From Nonomuraea candida (GTDB taxonomy: Bacteria; Actinomycetota; Actinomycetes; Streptosporangiales; Streptosporangiaceae), in the NCBI RefSeq assembly GCF_000725485.1, contig NZ_JOAG01000008.1, positions 1 through 64,000 of the forward strand: a DNA stretch of 64,000 nt. The letters run 5' to 3'. Below the pieces are notes generated by a model. It was not told where the DNA came from and searched no databases. It saw only the letters and a program-made list of their open reading frames with translations. Within the stretch, counting starts at the first letter, position 1, and every line of letters begins with the position of its first letter. This document shows positions 17,702 through 25,114 of this stretch, piece by piece. The position numbers and the translations under genes are program-made.

Positions 17702-18286
17702 TCAGTCCTCCGGCCAGCGCTCCACGCGCCGCCACCGCCCCCGCCACTCGCCGAACCACCGCGCGAACCACGGGTGCGCCTGCGCCAGCGGCACGATCGA
17801 CGAGACGGTCTCCAGGTAGTAGCGCCGCTGGAACCGCCACGGCATGCGCTGCAGCTCCTGCACGTTGCTCACCCGGTCGGCCAGCTTCACCAGCACCGCC
17901 CGGGGCGGCGCCTTGGCCAGCGAGGCCAGGTGGTCGGCCTTCGCGCCGCCCCTGGGCCGGGTCACCCACCGCACCAGCGCCGCCACCTCGGGCCCGAACC
18001 GCTGCGCCAGGTCGGCCTCGGTGCACGGCGTGTCCTCCAGCACGTCGTGCAGCACGGTGGCGACCAGCACGTCCCTGTCGCTCACCCCGGCCCCGGACAC
18101 GGCCACCTCCAGCGCCTCCAGCAGATGCTCCAGGTAGGGCCTGCCGGTGGGCCGCTGCTGCATCCCGTGCCTGCGCCCGGCGAAGGCCACGGCCTCGCGC
18201 AGGTCGTTCACGGTGGCGCCGGGGAGCGCCCTGCTCAGCGGGGCCTCCGCATGCGCCCAGGACGGCCAGCTCGTGAAGATCTCCAT
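17702..18286 (-). CDS. HD-domain protein, RelA/SpoT hydrolase-like (MESH1-type)
   Basis: A 194-residue stand-alone HD hydrolase. Motifs match the (p)ppGpp hydrolase half of SpoT: PYLEHLLEAL (His), VATVLHDVLEDT (His-Asp plus Glu-Asp) and KLADRVSNVQEL (second Asp). No synthetase, TGS or ACT domain is present, so it resembles small alarmone hydrolases of the MESH1 type, which need Mn and degrade ppGpp or, in some cases, NADPH. Substrate is inferred from motifs only. The gene is transcribed alone, convergent with gntR (18 bp apart) and divergent from the DUF4429 gene. Confidence 0.8.
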   Translation of the reverse strand: MEIFTSWPSWAHAEAPLSRALPGATVNDLREAVAFAGRRHGMQQRPTGRPYLEHLLEALEVAVSGAGVSDRDVLVATVLHDVLEDTPCTEADLAQRFGPEVAALVRWVTRPRGGAKADHLASLAKAPPRAVLVKLADRVSNVQELQRMPWRFQRRYYLETVSSIVPLAQAHPWFARWFGEWRGRWRRVERWPED

Positions 18287-18337
18287 CCCGCTCCTTCGCC
18301 CGTGATCGCGCCGCGCGGTGTGTCCTAGGCTGAGAAT

Positions 18338-19192
18338 ATGGCCGAGATCGCTGTCCCCGATGGGTCGTGGACCTTCAATGGAGAAATGCTACGTATCGTC
18401 CCCGGCGGCGGCAAAGAGGTGCACGAGCTGCGCCGCACGCTCGGCGAGGTGACGGTCCCGCTGGAGGCGATCGGCGGCGTGACGTTCGAGCCTGCCCGCA
18501 AGGGCGGCCATCTGCGCCTGCGGCTGCGCAAGGGGGCCGACGCCCTGCACGACGTGGTGGCCGGCACGCTGGGCCCGCCCGCCGACCCCTACCGGCTGGC
18601 CGTGCCGAAGGACCGCACGGGCGCGGCCGAATACTTCGCCGACGAGATCCGCGACACGCTGCTCGTCTACCAGACGCCCGCCGGCCCCTGCGAGCACTAC
18701 CTGCTGCCCGTCCCCGACGTGCCCATCTCGGCCACGGCGGGCGACGGCACGGCGTTCTTCGACGGCGAGCGGGTGCGGCTGGAGTGGAGCGGGTGGGCCA
18801 GCACGGAGAAGGAGAAGGCCGGCCCCCAGGAGTTCCCGCTGTCCGCCGTGGCGGGCGTCGAGTGGAAGCCGCAGTCCGGCATGAGCTACGGCACGCTGCG
18901 CTTCCGGATCAAGGGCGAGGCCCCGGCCCAGACGCCGCAGAAGGACCTGCGCTGCGTCTCGTGGGGCATCCAGCCGTACGGCGGCGCCACGGCCCTGGTC
19001 GCCGCGGCCGTGCACGCCCGCCTGCCGCGCGAGACGCCCGAGCTGCCGCCCCCGCCGGTCTCCGACGACGTGCACGACGCGGTGCTGCGCCGGCTGGCGG
19101 AGCTGGGCCAGCTGCACCGCTCGGGCGTGCTGACGGACGAGGAGTTCTCGGCCGCCAAGCAGGCGATGATCCGCCGGCTCCAGGAGTCGTGA
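18338..19192 (+). CDS. DUF4429 domain protein with C-terminal SHOCT motif
   Basis: A 284-residue cytoplasmic protein with two similar beta-rich DUF4429 segments (about residues 8-95, WTFNGEMLRIVPGGG, and about 135-225, GTAFFDGERVRLEWSG) and a C-terminal SHOCT-like helix pair (LAELGQLHRSGVLTDEEFSAAKQAMIRRL). DUF4429 proteins are widespread in actinomycetes; the fold resembles PH-like domains but no biochemical role is established. A TAGGCT -10-like box lies 7-12 bp before the ATG, so the mRNA is probably leaderless. Confidence 0.82.
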   Translation: MAEIAVPDGSWTFNGEMLRIVPGGGKEVHELRRTLGEVTVPLEAIGGVTFEPARKGGHLRLRLRKGADALHDVVAGTLGPPADPYRLAVPKDRTGAAEYFADEIRDTLLVYQTPAGPCEHYLLPVPDVPISATAGDGTAFFDGERVRLEWSGWASTEKEKAGPQEFPLSAVAGVEWKPQSGMSYGTLRFRIKGEAPAQTPQKDLRCVSWGIQPYGGATALVAAAVHARLPRETPELPPPPVSDDVHDAVLRRLAELGQLHRSGVLTDEEFSAAKQAMIRRLQES

Positions 19193-19254
19193 ACCCGCTC
19201 CCCCGGACGAACACTCTCCACCCCGCACCCGGAGATGAGCTCTCCCCGGGAACG

Positions 19255-19290
19255 CCGAAGGGCACCATCCGGATGGATGGCGCCCTTCGG
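19255..19290. terminator. Hairpin terminator beside tRNA-Lys
   Basis: Perfect 9-bp arms CCGAAGGGC (19255-19263) and GCCCTTCGG (19282-19290), with a second palindrome CCATCCGGATGG inside. It lies just past the tRNA 3' end on the minus strand and downstream of the DUF4429 gene on the plus strand, so it could stop both transcripts. Confidence 0.65.
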
Positions 19291-19294
19291 TCGG

Positions 19295-19371
19295 TGGTGC
19301 GCCGCCAGGGACTCGAACCCCGGACCCGCTGATTAAGAGTCAGCTGCTCTGACCAACTGAGCTAGCGGCGC
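19295..19371 (-). tRNA. tRNA-Lys (anticodon CTT)
   Basis: The minus strand reads a complete cloverleaf. The acceptor arms are GCGCCGC and GCGGCGC, the D-arm is AGCTCAGTTGGTCAGAGC, the anticodon loop is CTCTTAA with anticodon CTT, and the T-arm contains GGTTCGAGTCC. The discriminator A and an encoded CCA follow (19295-19298 on the plus strand read TGGT). It decodes AAG, the dominant lysine codon in high-GC genomes. Confidence 0.96.
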
Positions 19372-19466
19372 GACAAGAGAAACTCTATCAGCCGCCGGAC
19401 AGTGCCCGCGCCGCCCCACCCGCCCGGGCGGACCCACCTCAGGCGGGCCGCCTCTCCGCGGCCGGG

Positions 19467-19512
19467 CGGCTCACCCCGGGCGGGCGGCTCACCCCGGGCG
19501 GGCGGCTCACCC
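19467..19512. repeat. 18-bp tandem repeat carrying three in-frame stop codons
   Basis: Three copies of an 18-bp unit (CGGCTCACCCCGGGCGGG) start at 19467, 19485 and 19503. The last copy contains the stop codon of the nucleoside hydrolase gene (19507-19509, minus strand). Because 18 is a multiple of three, each copy gives an in-frame TGA, so the gene ends in three successive stops. Confidence 0.85.
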
Positions 19513-20433
19513 CAGACGGGTCGCCAGCTTCTCGTACGCCCCCACCACCAGGTCCCAGAACCTCGGCACGTCCACGGCCGTGGCGACCAGGGCGTTCGGC
19601 CGCCGGTCGCCGATCCTGAAGTCCGTGACGGTCATGCCCCGGGTGTACTGCCCGGCGGTCTCCACGTTCACCTCGGCCGGCACGCAGGTGAACAGGCCGG
19701 GGTCCAGCACGTACGCCACCGCGCACGCGTCGTGGATGGCCGGCCCGCCCTCGTCCGTCACCTTCCCGTAGAACTGGGTGGCCGGCACGAGCAGCTCGGA
19801 CAGCCGCCCGAGCGGCCGCATCCGGTCCAGCACCGAGGTCGTCACCATGGCCTTGAGCGTGACGTCGAGCCCGAGCATCCGGACCGTCCATCCGGCCCCG
19901 AAGACGATCGCGGCCGCCTCGGGGTCGGCCAGCATGTTGAACTCGGCCGCCGGGTTGGTGTTGCCCCGCGTGTACGAGCCGCCCATGATGACCAGCTCGC
20001 GGGCCCATTCCACGATGCGCGGCTCGTGGCGTACGGCGAGGGCGACGTTCGTCAGCGGGCCGACGGCCACCAGGGTGATCTCGCCGGGGAAGGCTTGCAG
20101 CTTCTCCACGATGAAGTCCACCGCGTGGCCCCGCGCCGGCCCCAGGCGCGGCGCGGGCAGCACCACGCCGCCGAGCCCGGTGCTGCCGTGCACGTCGGCG
20201 GCCCGGACCGCGCCCGTCAGCAGCGCCCCGCCGCTGCCGGGCGTCACGGCCACGTCGTCCAGCCGCAGGAACTCCCGCAGCGCCAGCGCGTTGGCCGTGG
20301 TCAGCTCCAGGTCCACGTTGCCGCCGACGGTCGTGATGCCCACGATGTCGAGTGAGCCGGCCGCGCCGGCGGCCAGGGCCAGGGCGAGCGCGTCGTCGAT
20401 GCCGGGATCGCAGTCAATGAGAACTTTCTTCAC
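19507..20433 (-). CDS. Nucleoside hydrolase (IunH family)
   Basis: A 308-residue inosine-uridine nucleoside N-ribohydrolase family protein, which cleaves the N-glycosidic bond of nucleosides to free base plus ribose. The calcium-binding N-terminal motif DCDPGIDDA is intact, followed by GITTVGGN, LVAVGPLTNVALA and IMGGSYTRGNTNPAAEFN. The metal-binding Asp near the C-terminus is in IHDACAVAYVL. GTG 20433 starts exactly before the family motif; a TATCCT -10-like box is only about 10 bp upstream, so the transcript may be leaderless. It appears to be a single-gene unit. Confidence 0.9.
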   Translation of the reverse strand: MKKVLIDCDPGIDDALALALAAGAAGSLDIVGITTVGGNVDLELTTANALALREFLRLDDVAVTPGSGGALLTGAVRAADVHGSTGLGGVVLPAPRLGPARGHAVDFIVEKLQAFPGEITLVAVGPLTNVALAVRHEPRIVEWARELVIMGGSYTRGNTNPAAEFNMLADPEAAAIVFGAGWTVRMLGLDVTLKAMVTTSVLDRMRPLGRLSELLVPATQFYGKVTDEGGPAIHDACAVAYVLDPGLFTCVPAEVNVETAGQYTRGMTVTDFRIGDRRPNALVATAVDVPRFWDLVVGAYEKLATRLG

Positions 20434-20483
20434 GTCACGGGAGGATACGCATGCGCGGGCCGGAGCGTACGCCCGGATCGGAC

Positions 20484-20582
20484 CCGTCCGGCTTCCGAGC
20501 CACCCCACACGGATCGGGCCGTCCGGTCCCCGAGCCACCCCACACGGATCGACCGTCCGGTCCCCGAGCCACCCCCGTCCGG
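20484..20582. repeat. 34-35 bp imperfect tandem repeat
   Basis: Three units begin with CCGTCCGG at 20484, 20519 and 20553, each followed by a CCGAGCCACCCC core; the last unit is shortened. The repeats lie in the 440-bp gene-free gap between the nucleoside hydrolase and OsmC genes. No plausible coding region overlaps them. Confidence 0.8.
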
Positions 20583-20597
20583 AGGCCGGACATGGAG

Positions 20598-20727
20598 CGG
20601 GCCGGGCGGTTCGAGGCCGCCCGGCCCGGTCTGAGGGTACGTATGGATCGGGCCGGGCAGTTCCCCCAAAGCTGCCCGGCCCGATCGGTGGCGGTCCAGG
20701 CCGGCGCTTTCCCCCAAAAACGCCGGC
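20598..20727. repeat. Array of three strong hairpins in a gene-free gap
   Basis: Three consecutive perfect inverted repeats. The first has 12-bp arms (CGGGCCGGGCGG, 20598-20609 with 20617-20628). The second has 15-bp arms (GATCGGGCCGGGCAG, 20646-20660 with 20672-20686). The third has 7-bp arms (GCCGGCG, 20700-20706 with 20721-20727). The second and third share a loop core TTCCCCCAAA. The remaining bases from 20728 to 20875 hold only a short palindrome (GGACCGCGGTCC) and no gene I can support. Confidence 0.85.
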
Positions 20728-20875
20728 GGTCCCGCACTCGCGGACCGCGGTCCCCCTCCGCGTCCGCATCGGTGAAGGTCGTACGGCCAGTCGCAGTGCT
20801 CCTGACCTGCTACAACGCTACCGAGACGAATGCAACGGTCGCGTCATAACGGGGTCGAATATCTGTTTAATCCAC

Positions 20876-21268
20876 CTACGGAAGCTCCAACCGAACCTCC
20901 GTCCCCTCCTGCAGGGACCTGCTCACCGTGCAGTACTTCTCGTGCACCCGCTCGGCCACCGCCCTGAACACCTCGTCGGCCGCCTCCGAGGGCAGCTCCA
21001 CGTCGTAGGTGACCGTCACCGGGCCGAGCCGGTTCGACTCGACCTTGTCCGCCTGCACCGTCATCGCCAGCCGCACGAGCCGGTGCCCGCGCTTGGCGGT
21101 CAGCGGCTCGACCGTCACGATGTTGCAGCCGCCCACCGCCGCCAGCAGCAGCTCGACCGGGGTGAACACCCCTTCCTCGTCGCCACCGCCCATCCGCACC
21201 TCTGCGCCACGGGCGTTGGTGGCCCGGAAACCGCCCTCTTCAGTACGCTCGACTCGCACGTTAGCCAT
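20876..21268 (-). CDS. OsmC/Ohr family protein
   Basis: A 130-residue OsmC-family protein, a class of thiol-dependent peroxidases acting on organic hydroperoxides. The two conserved cysteines are visible: one in LAAVGGCNIVTVEP (C48) and one in VHEKYCTVSRSL. The N-terminal beta segment and FTPVELLLAAVGGC match the YhfA/OsmC branch rather than classical Ohr. The ATG at 21268 lacks a clear ribosome site and may be leaderless. It is divergent from the membrane-protein/ApbE pair, about 50 bp apart. Confidence 0.85.
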   Translation of the reverse strand: MANVRVERTEEGGFRATNARGAEVRMGGGDEEGVFTPVELLLAAVGGCNIVTVEPLTAKRGHRLVRLAMTVQADKVESNRLGPVTVTYDVELPSEAADEVFRAVAERVHEKYCTVSRSLQEGTEVRLELP

Positions 21269-21319
21269 GTTTCAGACCCTACTCAGAAAGCTTTAAGGTT
21301 CGTTCAGGATGGTGAGGTC

Positions 21320-22021
21320 ATGGCTAGCGAGGCGAATGCTCATCACGGCCCCGTCCTGTTCTGGAGCGGGGTCGCGGTGGCCGAGTTCGGCGCGATCCGC
21401 CCGGCACACGGCTACCCGTGGAATCCGGCCGCCCTTGCCGTGGCGGCGCTGCTCGTGGCGCTCGGCTTCCTCAGCGTCAAGGCCCTCGACCACCTGCGCA
21501 CCGAGCAGGCCAGGCAGCGCCTGAGAGCCGGCGGCTACCTGGCCGGCGCGCTGCTGGTGGCGCATCAGTACAGCTCCACGACCCACGTCAGCGGCCCCGA
21601 CCGCGTCGGCTCCCTGCTGCTCTACGCGCTGGCCGCCGTCATGGCCCTCCGGAGCCACCGGGTCTCCCACCCGGCCAGGCCGGCGCTGCTGATCGCGACG
21701 GGCCTCGACGCCGCCTCGCTGCGCGAGCGCCTGGCGGGCGCCGGCGACACCGTGGCCGTCTACCGCACCCGCCGGGCCACCGACGAGCTGCGCGAGCTGG
21801 AGTCCCGTTACCGCCTGATCCTCGTGGAGGGCGAAGAGCACGACCCGCGGGCCAAGGAGCGCCTGAGCGCCTCCGGGCTGAGCCGGCAGATCCCCGACAT
21901 CGCCGAGCGCGAGGTCGTGGTGGCCGGGCCGCGCCGCTTCAAGCGGTACGTCTCGGGCGCCCTGTCACGCCTTGCCATCCCGAAGTCACAGATTCATTTC
22001 AAATCCGGGCAAAAGGTTTAG
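21320..22021 (+). CDS. Predicted membrane protein with flavoreductase-like C-terminus
   Basis: A 233-residue protein I do not recognise confidently. It has two likely membrane helices (about residues 30-55, NPAALAVAALLVALGFLSVK, and about 95-112, SLLLYALAAVMAL) separated by a short charged loop. The C-terminal half has alternating strands and helices (ALLIATGLDAASLRERLAG, YRLILVEGEEHD) and ends in AGPRRFKRYVSGALSRL and IPKSQIHF. That end resembles the C-terminal NAD-binding strand of ferredoxin-reductase-type modules, where CGP and QIH are usual. The gene lies 50 bp upstream of apbE, which attaches FMN to redox membrane proteins. A truncated flavocytochrome/ferric-reductase relative is my inference. 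Confidence 0.5.
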   Translation: MASEANAHHGPVLFWSGVAVAEFGAIRPAHGYPWNPAALAVAALLVALGFLSVKALDHLRTEQARQRLRAGGYLAGALLVAHQYSSTTHVSGPDRVGSLLLYALAAVMALRSHRVSHPARPALLIATGLDAASLRERLAGAGDTVAVYRTRRATDELRELESRYRLILVEGEEHDPRAKERLSASGLSRQIPDIAEREVVVAGPRRFKRYVSGALSRLAIPKSQIHFKSGQKV

Positions 22022-22071
22022 CCTCACCATACGCCCCACGTGGCAGCGTGAGCACCGGACAAGGAGGCAAG

Positions 22072-22902
22072 GTGACGACTTCTGACAGTGCCGGGACCGT
22101 GATGACCTCTGACGACATCAGGCCCGCGACCGCCTTCCCCGGCAGCGCCCGGGTCGAGCTGGTCATGGGCATGCCGGTCAGCGTGGACATCCGCACGGCG
22201 CTCCCGGCCCGCGAGCTGACCCCGCTGCTCGACGACGCGTTCGCGTGGCTGAGGTGGGTGGACGACACCTTCAGCCCGCGCAAGGAGGGCAGCCAGATCG
22301 GCCGGCTCAACCGCGGCCGGACGATCGAGCAGGTCCCCGAGCTCATCGAGGTCCTGCACCGCTGCGAGGAGCTCGGCCGGGCCACCGGCGGCTGGTTCGA
22401 GTCACGCATCAACGGCGTGATCGACCCGTCCGGCTACATCAAGGGCTGGGCGCTGGAGCGGCTGTCACGCGGCCTGGTCAACGCCGGCGCCGGCGACCAC
22501 CGCATCACCGCCGGCGGCGACATCAGGGTGCGCGGCTCGGCCGCCCCCGGCGAGCGCTGGCGCGTGGACGTGCGCGATCCGCGTACGGGGCGGGTGCGCA
22601 AGATGGTCTTCGCGCACGACCTGGGCATCGCCACCTCGGGCGGCGCGCCCGTCGTCGATCCGAACACCGGGAAGGTGCGGCACGGCCTCGCCTCGGTCAC
22701 GGTGATCGGCCCGGATCTCGGGGCGGCCGACGCCTACGCCACCGCCGTCTACGCGATGGGGCTGCCGCGGGGCCGGCGCTTCGCCGCCGAGCTGGCCAGG
22801 ACGGGGCCGTACGAGACGATGATCGTCACTCCGGACGGGCAGGAGATCACCACGCCGGGCTTCGCCGCCCACAGCCGCGCGGAGTCACGCCTGGCCGTCT
22901 GA
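22072..22902 (+). CDS. apbE: FAD:protein FMN transferase (ApbE family)
   Basis: A 276-residue ApbE-family protein. Family members transfer FMN from FAD to a Thr of a target flavoprotein, using Mg. Visible landmarks are the N-terminal MGMPVSVDI, the segment IDPSGYIKGWALERL (family K-G site), AGGDIRVRG, LGIATSGGAPVVDPNTG and TVIGPDLGAADAYATAVYAMG. No lipoprotein or signal sequence is present, so it is cytoplasmic, as in many actinobacteria. The GTG has AAGGAGG at ideal spacing. The likely target is an FMN-binding redox protein; the preceding membrane protein is the nearest candidate, but it lacks an obvious FMN-attachment motif. Confidence 0.88.
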   Translation: MTTSDSAGTVMTSDDIRPATAFPGSARVELVMGMPVSVDIRTALPARELTPLLDDAFAWLRWVDDTFSPRKEGSQIGRLNRGRTIEQVPELIEVLHRCEELGRATGGWFESRINGVIDPSGYIKGWALERLSRGLVNAGAGDHRITAGGDIRVRGSAAPGERWRVDVRDPRTGRVRKMVFAHDLGIATSGGAPVVDPNTGKVRHGLASVTVIGPDLGAADAYATAVYAMGLPRGRRFAAELARTGPYETMIVTPDGQEITTPGFAAHSRAESRLAV

Positions 22903-22952
22903 CCCGCCCCGGCGCGGACGACCTTCTGGCCCGCCCCGGCGCGGACGACCTT
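22903..22952. repeat. 27-bp tandem duplication after apbE
   Basis: A 23-bp segment starting CCCGCCCCGGCGCGGACG occurs at 22903-22925 and again at 22930-22952 (period 27). It lies immediately after the apbE stop in a non-coding gap. Confidence 0.7.
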
Positions 22953-23016
22953 TCGGACATGGCGCCGGGGCGCCGGCCCCGGCGCTCTTCGCCGGCCGAA
23001 GCACGGCGCCCCGGAC

Positions 23017-23292
23017 TCAGGCGTCGGGATGCCGGCGCAGATATTCGATGTAGATCGGGCGCAGCGCCTCGCCCAGCCTGCCCTCGCCCGCCACCATGGC
23101 GTCGCTGAGCAGCGCCGACAGCTTGCTGAGGTCGTTGGCGGCCTCGTTCGCGTGGCCGCTGGCGGCCTCGGCGGCCGGGATCACCTTCAGCAGGTCCCAC
23201 AGGAACCCCAGGTCCCCGTGGCGTACGGCGTAACGCACCGCTCGCTCGTGCAACTCGTCAGCCGGTAGTGTCTCAAGCCCTTTCGCGTCCAT
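23017..23292 (-). CDS. Small conserved-looking hypothetical protein
   Basis: A 91-residue, mostly helical protein (LETLPADELHERAVRYAVRH, FLWDLLKVIPAAEAA, LSKLSALLSDAMVAGE, IYIEYLRRHPDA). It has no signal peptide, membrane span or recognisable domain. The ATG at 23292 is preceded by GGAGGAAG, a strong ribosome site, and the codon bias is coding-like. I do not recognise its function; similar short helical proteins are common in actinomycetes. It is divergent from the holin-like membrane protein. Confidence 0.65.
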   Translation of the reverse strand: MDAKGLETLPADELHERAVRYAVRHGDLGFLWDLLKVIPAAEAASGHANEAANDLSKLSALLSDAMVAGEGRLGEALRPIYIEYLRRHPDA

Positions 23293-23425
23293 CTCGCTTC
23301 CTCCCCTGACGCCTCTTCCCCCGGTTGGCCGGACGATAACCGGCGACTACGCGCGGCCGGCGACGGGAACCGTAGTGACTGCGCCCCCTATCGAGCGCCG
23401 CATCCAAGTGGGAGGATCAACCAGC

Positions 23426-23806
23426 GTGAGATTCATCATCAGAACCGTCGCGGCGGCGGTGGCCCTGTGGGTGGCCGTCCAGTTCATCGACGGCATCGAC
23501 GTCGACGCCCCGACCAACTCGGCGCGTTACTGGGGCGTCCTGCTGCTCGTGGCGCTGATCTTCGGCATCGTCAACGCCATCGTCAAGCCCATCGTGAAGG
23601 CGCTCGGCTGCGCGATCATCGTGCTCACGCTGGGCCTGTTCCTGCTCGTGATCAACGCGGCCATGCTCTTCCTGACGAGCTGGATCGCGGGGCAGCTCGG
23701 CATCCCCTTCCACGTGGACAACTTCTATCCGGCCGCGTTCTGGGGAGCGGTCATCGTGACCGTGGTGAGCTGGGTGCTCGGCCTGCTCATCCCCGACAAG
23801 GACTGA
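23426..23806 (+). CDS. Phage-holin-family (DUF360/PF04020) membrane protein
   Basis: A 126-residue membrane protein with four predicted helices: IIRTVAAAVALWVAVQFIDG, YWGVLLLVALIFGIVNAIVK, IIVLTLGLFLLVINAAML and AAFWGAVIVTVVSWVLGLLI. The order and the FGIVNAIVKPIVK motif are typical of the PF04020 holin-like superfamily IV, which is widespread on bacterial chromosomes and not evidence of a prophage. The GTG has GGGAGGA about 9 nt upstream. The function of chromosomal members is unknown. Confidence 0.85.
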   Translation: MRFIIRTVAAAVALWVAVQFIDGIDVDAPTNSARYWGVLLLVALIFGIVNAIVKPIVKALGCAIIVLTLGLFLLVINAAMLFLTSWIAGQLGIPFHVDNFYPAAFWGAVIVTVVSWVLGLLIPDKD

Positions 23807-23835
23807 CCGGGAAGCCGATGCGGGCGGCGGGCGGC

Positions 23836-24825
23836 TCAGGTCAACCGGGCGACCGAGCCCCGCTCCCTCATCGTCGGCTTCTGCATGACGCGCCGCCGCC
23901 GGGCCCCGCCGTCGGCGGCCGCCGAGATGAGCCGCACAGCGGCGCGCACGATGCCGTCGATGTCCCAGTCGACGGTCGTGAGGCCCGGCGTGAGCAGCCC
24001 CGACATCGGATGGTCGTCATAGCCCATGACCGACACGTCGCCGGGGATCGACAGGCCCAGTTCCTGCGCGGCCGCGTAGACGCCGTACGCGATGGAGTCG
24101 GCGAAGCAGAACACGGCGCTCGGCCGCCGGCCCGACAGCAGCTCGTGGGCGGCCGCGGTGGCGCCCGCCAGGCCGTGGGGGGCGGTGGCGACCTCGATGT
24201 CGAGGCCCAGCCGCTCGGCCTCGGCCATGACGTGCACGTCGGCGGGCCGGTCGGGGGTGCTGGCCTGGGTCGAGGTGAGCACGGCGACGCGGCGGTGGCC
24301 CAGGTCGCGCAGGTGCTCCAGGGCGAGCGTCACCCCGCGCCGGTTGTCGAAGACGACCTCGCCGGCGGTGCCCGCGATCGAGTCGCCGATGGCGACCACC
24401 GGCAACGACTCGCACAGCTCGGGCCAGAACGCCGCGGCCGGGTCGATGGCCTGCACGATCAGCCCGTCCACCCGCTGGTCGCGTAGCTGCTGGGCCAGCG
24501 CCCGCTCCCTGGCCGGGTCGCCGAAGGCGTCGAGGATCAGCGCGTAGCGGTCCTTCTCCCGCAGCCCCCGGCTGATGCCGACCGCCAGGGACTGCTGCCA
24601 GAGGTCCTCCAGGGAGCCGCACAGCAGGCCGATCATGCCGGTGCGCCCGCTGGCGAGGGCTCTGGCGATGGGATCGGCCTCGTAGCCGAGCTCCGCGGCG
24701 GCGGCTCTGACGCGCTCCATGGTCTCCTCCGACACCTGCAGGCCGCGTAGCGCGTAGGAGACGGCCGCCGGGGACAGCCCTGTGGCCTGGGCCACCTCAC
24801 GGATCGTCGCTCTCTTGCGAGGCAT
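23836..24825 (-). CDS. LacI family transcriptional regulator
   Basis: A 329-residue LacI/GalR regulator. The N-terminal helix-turn-helix (TIREVAQATGLSPAAVSYALRG, then the hinge YEADPIARALASGRTGMIGLL) precedes a periplasmic-binding-protein-like effector domain (VDGLIVQAIDPAAA, HLRDLGHRRVAVLTS, DVSVMGYDDHPMSGLLTPGLTTVD). The gene is divergent from the amidohydrolase/cysteine dioxygenase pair. Three tandem TGAANCGNWTCA-type operators lie between them, so it probably represses that operon and perhaps itself. The inducer is unknown. Confidence 0.9.
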   Translation of the reverse strand: MPRKRATIREVAQATGLSPAAVSYALRGLQVSEETMERVRAAAAELGYEADPIARALASGRTGMIGLLCGSLEDLWQQSLAVGISRGLREKDRYALILDAFGDPARERALAQQLRDQRVDGLIVQAIDPAAAFWPELCESLPVVAIGDSIAGTAGEVVFDNRRGVTLALEHLRDLGHRRVAVLTSTQASTPDRPADVHVMAEAERLGLDIEVATAPHGLAGATAAAHELLSGRRPSAVFCFADSIAYGVYAAAQELGLSIPGDVSVMGYDDHPMSGLLTPGLTTVDWDIDGIVRAAVRLISAAADGGARRRRVMQKPTMRERGSVARLT

Positions 24826-24886
24826 TCCGCCAGCCTATTGCGTACGACGCCCGGAAGCCGATTTCCACCGACGGCTTGTCGGATTT

Positions 24887-24936
24887 GTCTTCCGGCGGCT
24901 TCGTCTTCCGCGGCTTCGTTTTCCGGCGGCGTCCGC
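24887..24936. repeat. Short tandem repeat in lacI upstream region
   Basis: Three degenerate units of about 15-16 bp built on CTTCCGGCGGCTTCGT follow one another upstream of the lacI gene. The rest of the 24826-25004 stretch holds no gene. Confidence 0.55.
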
Positions 24937-25004
24937 CGCGCCTCGGCCGGCACGCGCCGAGCCGGCGGCGGCACCGGGCGGGGGCGCCGTTGACAGCGGG
25001 TAGG

Positions 25005-25042
25005 TGAAGCGATTCACTGAACCGTATCACTGAAACGGTTCA
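25005..25042. promoter_or_regulatory. Three tandem LacI-type operators, 13-bp period
   Basis: TGAAGCGATTCA (25005-25016), TGAACCGTATCA (25018-25029) and TGAAACGGTTCA (25031-25042) sit head to tail at exactly 13 bp. Each centres on a CG dinucleotide, as LacI-family sites do, and all three are followed by C or CA. A TTGACA box lies at 24990-24995 and a TATTAT box at 25077-25082. The array separates the lacI gene from the amidohydrolase gene. Confidence 0.78.
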
Positions 25043-25114
25043 CGACGAAGACGCCACAGCGTGACGGGTTTACATGTATTATCAGTAGGAAATACCGGAA
25101 GGGAGGGCGGGCCG

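Noticed and set aside
19295..19371. tRNA-Lys as an integration site of a mobile element
   Set aside because: I found no integrase gene and no duplicated tRNA 3' end; neighbouring genes look native.
20484..20582. Possible CRISPR array
   Set aside because: The repeats are contiguous with no unique spacers, and no cas genes are present.
20430..20849. Several short open frames in the repeat/hairpin region
   Set aside because: They arise from tandem repeats and hairpins, differ in every frame and show no coding signature.
23426..23806. Prophage marker (holin family name)
   Set aside because: PF04020 proteins are common chromosomal membrane proteins; no integrase, capsid, terminase or att sites are nearby.
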